This document shows, one piece after another, positions 1-6,518 of a stretch of DNA of 27,123 bases. The stretch comes from Bacteroidales bacterium. GTDB taxonomy: Bacteria > Bacteroidota > Bacteroidia > Bacteroidales > Dysgonomonadaceae. The notes below the pieces were generated by a model. That model ran no database searches. It was given only the letters and a program-made list of their open reading frames with translations, and had not been told where the DNA came from. The position numbers and the translations under genes were made by a program. The stretch is from the NCBI GenBank assembly GCA_012798745.1, contig JAAZMQ010000261.1:1-27123 (forward strand), in the 5' to 3' direction. Within the stretch, counting starts at the first letter, position 1. Each line of letters starts with the position of its first letter.

Positions 1-120
1 GCCGCATCTTTGTAATAAGGTAGAACACGGTCTATCTGCGATTGATTCATTCGAGTTGCAAAAGAAGATTGTTGACCGTCTCTTAACGTAAGATCTCTGA
101 TCAAAAGCTTTTGTTTCATA
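1..120 (-). CDS. oadA: OadA-type carboxyltransferase (oxaloacetate decarboxylase alpha / pyruvate carboxylase subunit B), N-terminal 40 codons only
   Basis: Only the first 40 codons are inside the window; the gene runs off the left edge. The start MKQKLLIRDLTLRDGQQSSF carries the RD-TLRDGQQS signature that opens the TIM-barrel carboxyltransferase domain. The aspartate of RD-TLRDGQ is a metal ligand in that family, and the following ATRM segment also fits. Family members transfer the carboxyl group between biotin and pyruvate/oxaloacetate, usually as part of a Na+-pumping decarboxylase or a two-subunit pyruvate carboxylase. The ATG at 118-120 is the only sensible start; no strong ribosome binding site precedes it, as is usual in Bacteroidales. 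The biotin carrier part, which would tell the subtypes apart, lies outside the window. Confidence 0.8.
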
Positions 121-269
121 ATAACTATATTTAATATTGTCTATTTATTTGTCCCTTTCCTTCCTTATCAACAAAAAGAAGAAGAATTGCATTTATAACA
201 ACCCTCTTCCCCACAAAGTTTTTATTAAAATATTTTACAGGTTTCTTTATACGATTATACGAAACCCTT

Positions 270-1340
270 TTATTGGAAATTATAATTATAAAGAAGATAC
301 TTCCTTAATAAATTTTTTTTACCACTTGTAATGCGAAGTTCTTTTTCGAGATAATTATCAACCGAGCCGTATTTTTGCCGAATATAATCTATAGCATAAT
401 TCAAATATGCCCTGTCAACGGTTAAAACAGCTGTCAATGCTTCTTGAATATATTCGGGTAAACCTCCGGCATTTTCAACAACTTTTGTTATATCGATAGT
501 TTGGTTCGAAAGCAGATAATCTTCCTCAATCACATAATGAGGAACACCTAATATATAAAGAATAAAATAGGAAGCCAACCCCACCCTGTCTTTGCCAAGC
601 GCTTCCGACAATAATACCGGATAGTTATTCTCGTCACATAAAATATTGAACATTTCCGAAAATTCTTTCTTGTAATTTTCTACAATTCCTACATACATGT
701 CCTGCATATAGCGAATGGCATCACTGCGCGTAAAACTCCCGTCTTCGATTTTCCGATTTAGTGTATCTTCACCCATAGACATAGGAAGGCTGATTTTTCG
801 TATACCTGAAGAAAGCGAATAAGGATGCATAGCTGCATTTTCTTTCGATCGAAAATCGATGACCGTTTTTATCCCCAGCTTTTTCATCTTTTCTAAATCG
901 AAAAGGTTGGCACTACTTAAATCACCCGATCGATAAATCTTTCCCCACCGAACTTGTTCACCATTTACATTAAAATATCCCCCGATATCCCGGAAATTCT
1001 TGATATTATCCATATCGATAAGACGATTGGCAACTATTCCTGAGGTAGTACTGGCTGTTTTTAAAAGAAAATATTCCCTGACACCCAAACCGGAAGGACT
1101 AAACAAAGCAAATTGATCTTCTATCCGGCTCGATTTCACCGGTACAAAATGGGACAAAGAACTATCCGACGTGGAAGAATAAATATCTATTTTCCCCTCT
1201 TGATCCGGACTCACTTCCCATTTTACAAGAAAATTCCCATCTTTATTCTTTTCAACAACCGACGTAATTTGAACGGTTGACGCACAAGCATGCAGTAGCA
1301 CTAATGTGATAATGATGAATATATGTCTGATTTTTTGCAT
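270..1340 (-). CDS. Tyrosine-phosphatase-family (PF13350-like) lipoprotein lacking the catalytic cysteine
   Basis: A 356-aa lipoprotein. The ATG at 1340 is preferred over an upstream in-frame ATG at 1400 because AGGAGAG lies just before it and the protein then begins with a clean lipoprotein signal (hydrophobic stretch ending LLHAC, Cys19). Residues about 20-110 look like a small beta-sandwich. From about 112 the sequence follows the protein-tyrosine/serine phosphatase family of PF13350: a NFRDIGGY motif, then WGKIYRSGDLS, then IDFRSKEN. The phosphatase P-loop should read HCx5R, but here it is S-E-A-L-G-K-D-R (245-252): the nucleophilic Cys is Glu246 and the preceding His is Ser245, while GKDR remains. 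The fold is therefore probably kept and classical phosphatase chemistry lost. Location is probably an envelope membrane leaflet facing the periplasm. The physiological role is unknown. Confidence 0.8.
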   Translation of the reverse strand: MQKIRHIFIIITLVLLHACASTVQITSVVEKNKDGNFLVKWEVSPDQEGKIDIYSSTSDSSLSHFVPVKSSRIEDQFALFSPSGLGVREYFLLKTASTTSGIVANRLIDMDNIKNFRDIGGYFNVNGEQVRWGKIYRSGDLSSANLFDLEKMKKLGIKTVIDFRSKENAAMHPYSLSSGIRKISLPMSMGEDTLNRKIEDGSFTRSDAIRYMQDMYVGIVENYKKEFSEMFNILCDENNYPVLLSEALGKDRVGLASYFILYILGVPHYVIEEDYLLSNQTIDITKVVENAGGLPEYIQEALTAVLTVDRAYLNYAIDYIRQKYGSVDNYLEKELRITSGKKNLLRKYLLYNYNFQ

Positions 1341-1606
1341 TTTTACTCTCCTAGCAAGCTGATAAGCATACAAATATAATGAAAAATAATTATTCTCCAA
1401 TCCTTACAAAACCAACCTATTAACAATAAATAATGAGTTTCTTCGTATTTTTTTAATCCTTAAAAGTTTAGCAGCATCCAAATATAAAAAGAGAGAAGTT
1501 AAAACGTGCTCTTCTTCTCAAAAAAAGAAGTTAGAAATTAACAATCGAATTTTTACTCATTAACAATATTTATTATTTTGTATGCCCGTAATATAGAGGT
1601 TATTTA

Positions 1607-1614
1607 TACTTTTG
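1607..1614 (+). promoter_or_regulatory. Bacteroidetes -7 box upstream of the sugar-acid genes
   Basis: TACTTTTG matches the Bacteroidetes sigma-ABfr -7 consensus TAnnTTTG exactly. A TTTG occurs at 1577-1580, but its spacing (26 nt) is longer than usual for the -33 element, so the upstream half of the promoter is not certain. Predicted transcription start is about 1618-1620. Confidence 0.5.
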
Positions 1615-1627
1615 TGTACGTACACAA
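1612..1627. promoter_or_regulatory. 16-bp perfect palindrome, candidate operator
   Basis: TTGTGTAC followed by its exact reverse complement GTACACAA, with no spacer. It overlaps the last three bases of the -7 box and the predicted transcription start, a placement suited to a repressor. Its core TGTACGTACA is the same as the core of the operator recalled for the Bacillus AraR regulator (GntR-type DNA-binding domain), so a GntR- or LacI-class sugar-acid regulator is plausible. No regulator gene is in the window. Confidence 0.55.
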
Positions 1628-1708
1628 CATATATGCCAAAATTAATTCGAAACCCTATTCAAAAAGCGATAATCAAATAAATAATTGTTTCAATAAAAAT
1701 TCAAAATT

Positions 1709-2521
1709 ATGTACGAATTATTCAACATTCAAGACAAAGTGATAGTAATTACCGGAGGTACAGGCGTTCTGGGATCATCAATGGTTGAATACCTGGCAGC
1801 ACACGGAGCAAAAATGGCCGTTCTCGCCCGCAATAAGAAAAAAGGTGATGAACTAGTTAACCGTGTAAAATCCAAAGGAGGCGAGGCCATCTTCCTGCAA
1901 ACAGATGTTACCAAGGAGGACATACTTACACAAAATGCCGAAGATATCATGGCAAAATATGGTCGTGTTGATGTACTGATAAACGCAGCAGGAGGAAATA
2001 TGCCCGGCGCAACTATCAGTCCCGAAGGTACCATTTTCGACTTAAAAATGGACGATTTTCGCAAAGTAGTGGATTTAAATCTAATGGGAACGGTAATACC
2101 TACCATTATTTTTGCCAAAAACATGGTCGCCAACAAACAGGGGAATATCATTAATATTTCATCGGAAGCCGCTCTCAGACCTCTTTCACGAGTTGTAGGA
2201 TATGGAGCAGCAAAAGCAGCTGTCACCAATTTCACTAAATACATGGCAGGAGAATTAGCCATAAAGTTTGGAGAAAATTTCAGAGTAAATGCAATTGCTC
2301 CGGGATTCTTCATCACTGAGCAAAACCGAACGCTTTTAACCAATCCTGACGGATCGTATACAGATAGGGGAAAAGCTATTATCCAACACACGCCATTCAG
2401 GAGATTTGGTGTTCCCGAAGATTTACATGGAACATTACACTATTTGGTAAGCGATGCTTCGCGATTTGTAACCGGTACAGTTGCCGTAGTAGACGGCGGA
2501 TTTGATGCATACACTCTCTAA
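1709..2521 (+). CDS. SDR-family oxidoreductase, probable D-mannonate oxidoreductase (fructuronate reductase)
   Basis: A 270-aa classical short-chain dehydrogenase/reductase. The NAD(P)-binding TGGTGVLG is at 15-22, NAAG at 92-95, the structural Asn in LNLMG at 124, and the catalytic Ser152-Tyr165-Lys169 (YGAAK) set is complete. The C-terminal half (TEQNRTLL, NPDGSYTDRG, TPFRRFG, then VDGGF) resembles the SDR group annotated as D-mannonate oxidoreductase in Bacteroidetes and Bacillus, which interconverts D-fructuronate and D-mannonate in hexuronate use. The cytoplasmic enzyme is first in a run with a KDG-kinase-like gene, gnd and a LarA homologue, which supports a sugar-acid substrate. A gluconate 5-dehydrogenase-like activity is the main alternative. 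It begins about 90 nt after the predicted promoter and 11 nt before the next gene. Confidence 0.75.
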   Translation: MYELFNIQDKVIVITGGTGVLGSSMVEYLAAHGAKMAVLARNKKKGDELVNRVKSKGGEAIFLQTDVTKEDILTQNAEDIMAKYGRVDVLINAAGGNMPGATISPEGTIFDLKMDDFRKVVDLNLMGTVIPTIIFAKNMVANKQGNIINISSEAALRPLSRVVGYGAAKAAVTNFTKYMAGELAIKFGENFRVNAIAPGFFITEQNRTLLTNPDGSYTDRGKAIIQHTPFRRFGVPEDLHGTLHYLVSDASRFVTGTVAVVDGGFDAYTL

Positions 2522-2531
2522 AATAAAACAT

Positions 2532-3611
2532 ATGTCGCTACTCATTAAAAAAGACTTTAAATATTCATTACTCGTTCCTACAAGCATGGGCATACGAATT
2601 ACTCCGGTGAATGCCCAACCTGTACATTGCAGTACACTTTTCGAAATGCAGGCAACCAGCGCAGAAACAAATGTCGCCAGTATTTCTTCGTATTTGGGAC
2701 TTCCGGTGAAAGTGTTGACCACTTTTGTAAAAGACAGTCCTATTGCCAAATTCATTAAGGCAGATCTTCGTCGAAGAAATATGGATTTCGAAGGTCCCGA
2801 GGTCCCACAGGGAGGCCCGTGGGGCTATCGACACCAATTCAATATTGCAGACAGCGGATTCGGACTACGAGGACCAAGGGTACACAATGATCGTACAGGA
2901 GAAGTAGGGAGAACATTGCATGCTAAAGATTTTGATCTGGAACGTATTTTCGATCAGGAAGGCGTTCAAATTGTTCATCTCTCGGGCCTTATTGCTGCAC
3001 TATCACCCGATTCAGGTAATTTTTGTTTGGAAATTGCTCGATTTGCAAAAAAATATAAAACACTGATTTCTTTTGATCTTAATTATAGGGCTTCTTTCTG
3101 GAAAGGGCGCGAAACCGAATTATCGGCTACATTCAAAGAAATTGCTTCGTTGTCGGATATTCTTATCGGAAACGAGGAAGATTTTCAACTTTGCCTAGGT
3201 ATTAAAGGGCCTGAACCCGGAGGAGAAGACATTGAAGCACAACTAGATGCATTTAAAGAAATGATTATGAATGCCAAAAAGACATATCCCAATGTTACTG
3301 TTTTTGCCAATACACTACGAGAGGTAGTCAGTGCAAATGAACATCTCTGGGGTGCTATTGTTTATGAAAATGACAATTGGCATGTCATCAAACCAAGAAA
3401 AATCAATGTATTGGATCGCATTGGAGGAGGTGATGGTTTTGTGGGTGGTTTGCTCTATAGCATCTTGAAAGAATGGCCTTCGGAAAAATGGATTCGGTTT
3501 GCATGGGCCAGCGGAGCTCTGGCAACAACATTCCTCACCGATTATGCTCAACCTACTGATGAGGAAATGATTTGGAACATCTGGGAAGGGAATGCACGAG
3601 TAAAAAGATAA
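2532..3611 (+). CDS. kdgK: PfkB-family sugar(-acid) kinase, probable 2-dehydro-3-deoxygluconokinase
   Basis: A 359-aa ribokinase/PfkB-fold kinase. The ATG at 2532 is used because the in-frame ATGs upstream lie inside the preceding gene. The C-terminal PfkB signature DRIGGGDGF (295-303) contains the catalytic base Asp301 and the anion-hole glycines; SFDLNYR in the middle and IGNEEDF are also typical of the family. KDG kinase phosphorylates 2-keto-3-deoxygluconate to KDPG, feeding the Entner-Doudoroff aldolase. The protein is somewhat longer than many KDG kinases, and the substrate-facing segment reads NDRTGEVGRTL where KDG kinases usually have an R-x-x-S-A pattern, so the acceptor could be another sugar acid such as gluconate. 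Gluconate kinase activity would directly supply the neighbouring gnd. Confidence 0.65.
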   Translation: MSLLIKKDFKYSLLVPTSMGIRITPVNAQPVHCSTLFEMQATSAETNVASISSYLGLPVKVLTTFVKDSPIAKFIKADLRRRNMDFEGPEVPQGGPWGYRHQFNIADSGFGLRGPRVHNDRTGEVGRTLHAKDFDLERIFDQEGVQIVHLSGLIAALSPDSGNFCLEIARFAKKYKTLISFDLNYRASFWKGRETELSATFKEIASLSDILIGNEEDFQLCLGIKGPEPGGEDIEAQLDAFKEMIMNAKKTYPNVTVFANTLREVVSANEHLWGAIVYENDNWHVIKPRKINVLDRIGGGDGFVGGLLYSILKEWPSEKWIRFAWASGALATTFLTDYAQPTDEEMIWNIWEGNARVKR

Positions 3612-3634
3612 ACCATATAAAAAATTGGGGAAAT

Positions 3635-5089
3635 ATGAAAAAATTAGCAGATATTGGATTGATAGGTCTTGCTGTAATGGGCGAGAATTTGGTTCTGAAT
3701 ATGGAAAGCAAAGGCTTTACGGTAGCTGTTTTCAACCGGACAGTTTCAAAAGTGGATGAATTCATTAACGGCAGAGCCAAAGGTAAAAATATTATCGGAA
3801 CACATTCGCTAGAGGAACTGGTGGCTTCGTTGAATCGACCTCGCAAAGTGATGTTAATGGTAAAAGCAGGGCAACCGGTGGATGATTTTATAGAAAAACT
3901 AATCCCTTTGCTCGAACCCGGCGATATTATCATTGACGGGGGAAATAGTCACTTTATGGACACACGCCGTCGCACCCAATACGTTGAAAGTAAAGGATTG
4001 TTATATATTGGAACAGGCGTTTCCGGGGGAGAGGAAGGTGCCTTACGCGGACCTTCCATGATGCCGGGAGGTTCTCCGGCTGCTTGGCCGCACGTGAAAG
4101 ATATTTTTCAGGCTATAGCCGCCAAAGTAGATGACGGAACCCCATGCTGCGACTGGGTAGGCGAAGATGGTGCAGGGCATTTCGTGAAAATGGTACACAA
4201 TGGCATTGAATATGGCGATATGCAAATCATTAACGAGGCATATCATCTGATGAAAGAATTATTAGGTATGACTCCTGATGAACAGCATGAAGTGTTCAAA
4301 AAATGGAATGAAGGCAAACTCAATTCTTACCTGATTGAAATTACAGCCGATATCTTGGCCTTTAAAGATACTGACGGTACCCCCTTGGTAGAAAAAATTC
4401 TGGATACAGCCGGACAAAAAGGTACAGGAAAATGGACAGTGATTACTGCTCTTGAGCTTGGTATCCCATTGACATTAATCGGTGAATCGGTATTTTCCCG
4501 CTGTCTGTCAGCTCAAAAAGACTTGCGCGTTAAAGCATCAAAAGCAATATTCGGTACAAAACCTCATTTTAAAGGCGATAAGCAACAATTTATTAATGAT
4601 CTGGAAGAAGCTTTATATGCTGCTAAAATTATTTCCTACGCACAAGGTTATGATTTGATGCGAGAGGCAGCCAAAGAATACAACTGGAATTTGAACTACG
4701 GTGGTATTGCATTGATGTGGCGAGGTGGATGCATCATCCGATCGGCATTTCTGGGTGATATTAAAAAAGCATTCGATAAAAATCCTTCTCTTGAGAATCT
4801 GCTGCTTGATCCTTTCTTCAAAGAGGCTGTACAATCGGCACAGGAAAGTTGGCGCAATGTATGTACCACTGCACTGGAAAATGGTATTCCAATCCCTGCA
4901 CTCGCATCAGCATTATGCTACTTCGATGGTTTTCGGTGCGAACGCTTACCGGCTAATCTCCTGCAAGCTCAACGCGATTATTTTGGTGCACATCAATACG
5001 AAAGAATAGACAGGCCTCGCGGTGAATTTTTCCATACCAACTGGACAGGACAAGGAGGCGATACAGCTTCTTCTACTTATCTGGTATAA
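3635..5089 (+). CDS. gnd: 6-phosphogluconate dehydrogenase, decarboxylating
   Basis: A 484-aa, full-length long-form enzyme converting 6-phosphogluconate to ribulose 5-phosphate and CO2 with reduction of NAD(P). The ATG at 3635 follows a GGGG ribosome binding site; an upstream in-frame ATG would overlap the kinase. Seen: the nucleotide-binding GLAVMGENLVLN (11-22), NRT at 34-36, IDGGNS (100-105), substrate-binding GVSGGEEGA (128-136), catalytic Lys185 with HNGIEYGD (188-195), GQKGTGKWT, and the C-terminal YFGAHQYER and FHTNWTG. It lies 23 nt after the kinase and is not beside zwf or pgl, its usual oxidative pentose phosphate partners. A hairpin separates it from the LarA homologue. Confidence 0.97.
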   Translation: MKKLADIGLIGLAVMGENLVLNMESKGFTVAVFNRTVSKVDEFINGRAKGKNIIGTHSLEELVASLNRPRKVMLMVKAGQPVDDFIEKLIPLLEPGDIIIDGGNSHFMDTRRRTQYVESKGLLYIGTGVSGGEEGALRGPSMMPGGSPAAWPHVKDIFQAIAAKVDDGTPCCDWVGEDGAGHFVKMVHNGIEYGDMQIINEAYHLMKELLGMTPDEQHEVFKKWNEGKLNSYLIEITADILAFKDTDGTPLVEKILDTAGQKGTGKWTVITALELGIPLTLIGESVFSRCLSAQKDLRVKASKAIFGTKPHFKGDKQQFINDLEEALYAAKIISYAQGYDLMREAAKEYNWNLNYGGIALMWRGGCIIRSAFLGDIKKAFDKNPSLENLLLDPFFKEAVQSAQESWRNVCTTALENGIPIPALASALCYFDGFRCERLPANLLQAQRDYFGAHQYERIDRPRGEFFHTNWTGQGGDTASSTYLV

Positions 5090-5104
5090 TTTAAAAAAAA
5101 TGCT

Positions 5105-5131
5105 CACAGCATGACTTTTTATCATGCTGTG
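5105..5131 (+). terminator. 10-bp-stem hairpin between gnd and the LarA homologue
   Basis: CACAGCATGA pairs perfectly with TCATGCTGTG around a 7-nt loop, followed by GG and a weak T-rich run. It may be a partial terminator, an mRNA end-stabilising or processing element, or an attenuator lowering expression of the downstream epimerase. The start codon of the next gene is only about 20 nt beyond the stem, so there is little room for a separate promoter. Confidence 0.55.
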
Positions 5132-5151
5132 GGTCTTTATTCTCAGGGACA

Positions 5152-6438
5152 ATGATTTATTATCAAAACGGCTCTCCACAACACAATCTCACGCATGAAG
5201 ATCTGAAAAAGGGTCTTTTCGAAGGATTGGATAAATTAGGTAAAAAACACAAAATACTTGCTATTCCCCCTGATTATACACGATTGCCGAGTCGAGCAGG
5301 CGAACTTACCGAAATGGTTTGGGAATATTATGGTAACGCTCTTACAGATGTGCTCCCGGCATTAGGTACACACAGCCCTATGACGGACGAACAAATTTCG
5401 CATATGTTCGGAAAAACACCACGAAATTTGTTCCGTGTTCACGATTGGCGTCACGATGTGATAACATTGGGAGAAGTCCCTGCCGAATATGTAAAAGAAG
5501 TTTCTGAGGGAAAAGTTGATTTTCCCTGGCCGGCACAAGTAAATAAATTGTTGGCGAAAGGTGGTTTTGACCTGATTCTGTCCATAGGTCAGGTTGTTCC
5601 ACACGAAGTGGTCGGTATGGCCAATTACAACAAGAATATTTTTGTAGGCACAGGTGGCATTGAAGGAATTAATAAAAGCCATTTTGTTGGCGCAGTTTAT
5701 GGGATGGAACGCATGATGGGACGTACAGATACACCGGTAAGGAAACTATTTAACTATGCTTCAAAAAAATTTGCCAATCAGTTGCCTATTGTTTATGTGT
5801 TGACGGTTGTTGGTATAAACGAGCAGGGCAACCAACAAACATATGGACTTTTTGTAGGTGACGATACAGATGTATTCGATGAAGCAGCGAGTCTGTCTCT
5901 TGAAGTGAATTTTGAAATGGTTGAAGAACCACTGAAAAAAGTCCTTGTTTGGCTTGACCCTACTGAATTCAAAAGCACATGGCTGGGGAATAAATCCATC
6001 TATCGTACCCGCATGGCTATCGCCGATGGCGGTGAACTTATTGTTTTAGCACCGGCTTTAAAAGAATTCGGGGAGGACAAAGAGATTGACCGTCTTATCA
6101 GAAAATACGGCTATTATGGAACACCTGCTACGCTGAAAGCTGTTGCCGAAAACGAAGGACTACGTAATAACTTGGGCGCTGCAGCCCATTTGATCCATGG
6201 ATCGTCGGAAGGACGGTTTACCATTACTTATTGTCCCGGAAAAAATTCTGAAAACCTGTCAAAAGAAGAAATCGAAGGTGTCGGTTTCCAATGGGCAGAT
6301 ATTGAAGAGATGATGAAACACTATCGTTTCAATGAACTAAAGGAAGGATACAACACTCTAGCCAATGGTGAGGAAATTTATTTTATCTCCAATCCCGCCT
6401 TGGGATTATGGGCATATAAAGATCGGTTTGAATATTAA
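5152..6438 (+). CDS. larA: LarA-family nickel-pincer-nucleotide racemase/epimerase, candidate hexonate (gluconate/mannonate) 2-epimerase
   Basis: A 428-aa protein of the lactate racemase family (PF09861, DUF2088). In Lactiplantibacillus LarA the nickel-pincer cofactor is linked to Lys184, nickel is bound by His200, and His108 and His174 act as acid/base pair. Here GTHSPMT gives His74 (H108), VVPHEVVG gives His151 (H174), Lys161 lies exactly 10 residues later (K184) and His177 exactly 26 later (H200). The DYTRLPS segment (41-47) matches the DxTRP substrate/cofactor loop. The enzyme should therefore invert an alpha-hydroxyacid at C2 by hydride transfer. LarA homologues with substrates other than lactate, including D-gluconate, have been described. 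Beside a mannonate oxidoreductase, a KDG-type kinase and gnd, the attractive substrate pair is D-gluconate/D-mannonate; this is inference. The cofactor makers LarB, LarC and LarE are not in the window. AGGGA precedes the ATG. Confidence 0.85.
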   Translation: MIYYQNGSPQHNLTHEDLKKGLFEGLDKLGKKHKILAIPPDYTRLPSRAGELTEMVWEYYGNALTDVLPALGTHSPMTDEQISHMFGKTPRNLFRVHDWRHDVITLGEVPAEYVKEVSEGKVDFPWPAQVNKLLAKGGFDLILSIGQVVPHEVVGMANYNKNIFVGTGGIEGINKSHFVGAVYGMERMMGRTDTPVRKLFNYASKKFANQLPIVYVLTVVGINEQGNQQTYGLFVGDDTDVFDEAASLSLEVNFEMVEEPLKKVLVWLDPTEFKSTWLGNKSIYRTRMAIADGGELIVLAPALKEFGEDKEIDRLIRKYGYYGTPATLKAVAENEGLRNNLGAAAHLIHGSSEGRFTITYCPGKNSENLSKEEIEGVGFQWADIEEMMKHYRFNELKEGYNTLANGEEIYFISNPALGLWAYKDRFEY

Positions 6439-6518
6439 TTTACAAATGATTTACTTTCAAGTAATGATGGATAATACATTTTTCTTAAATATTTTATTAT
6501 AAACTAAAAATAGTAAAT

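Larger units (their letters stand above)
1341..1708. other. 368-bp divergent intergenic region
   Basis: AT-rich spacer between the minus-strand lipoprotein and the plus-strand sugar-acid genes. The only clear elements are the -7 box at 1607-1614 and the palindrome at 1612-1627, listed separately. I found no convincing small ORF, tRNA or structured RNA in the rest. About 80 nt between the palindrome and the ATG at 1709 would be the 5' leader. Confidence 0.6.

Noticed and set aside
137..331. Short plus-strand frame of 64 codons overlapping the end of the phosphatase-like gene
   Set aside because: Its AT-rich, Asn/Tyr/Phe/Lys-biased translation looks non-coding, and it has no ribosome binding site or family resemblance.
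1729..2391. 220-codon open frame antisense to the SDR gene
   Set aside because: The plus-strand frame has a full set of SDR motifs; the antisense frame has no recognisable domain and reflects the codon bias of the real gene.
2621..2636. TGTAC-N6-GTACA inverted repeat resembling the operator core, inside the kinase gene
   Set aside because: The spacing differs from the 16-bp palindrome and it lies in conserved coding sequence, so it is probably chance.
6451..6464. TTACTT-TC-AAGTAA inverted repeat before the Gfo/Idh/MocA gene
   Set aside because: Short, AT-only arms in AT-rich DNA are expected by chance; there is no promoter box at a fitting position.
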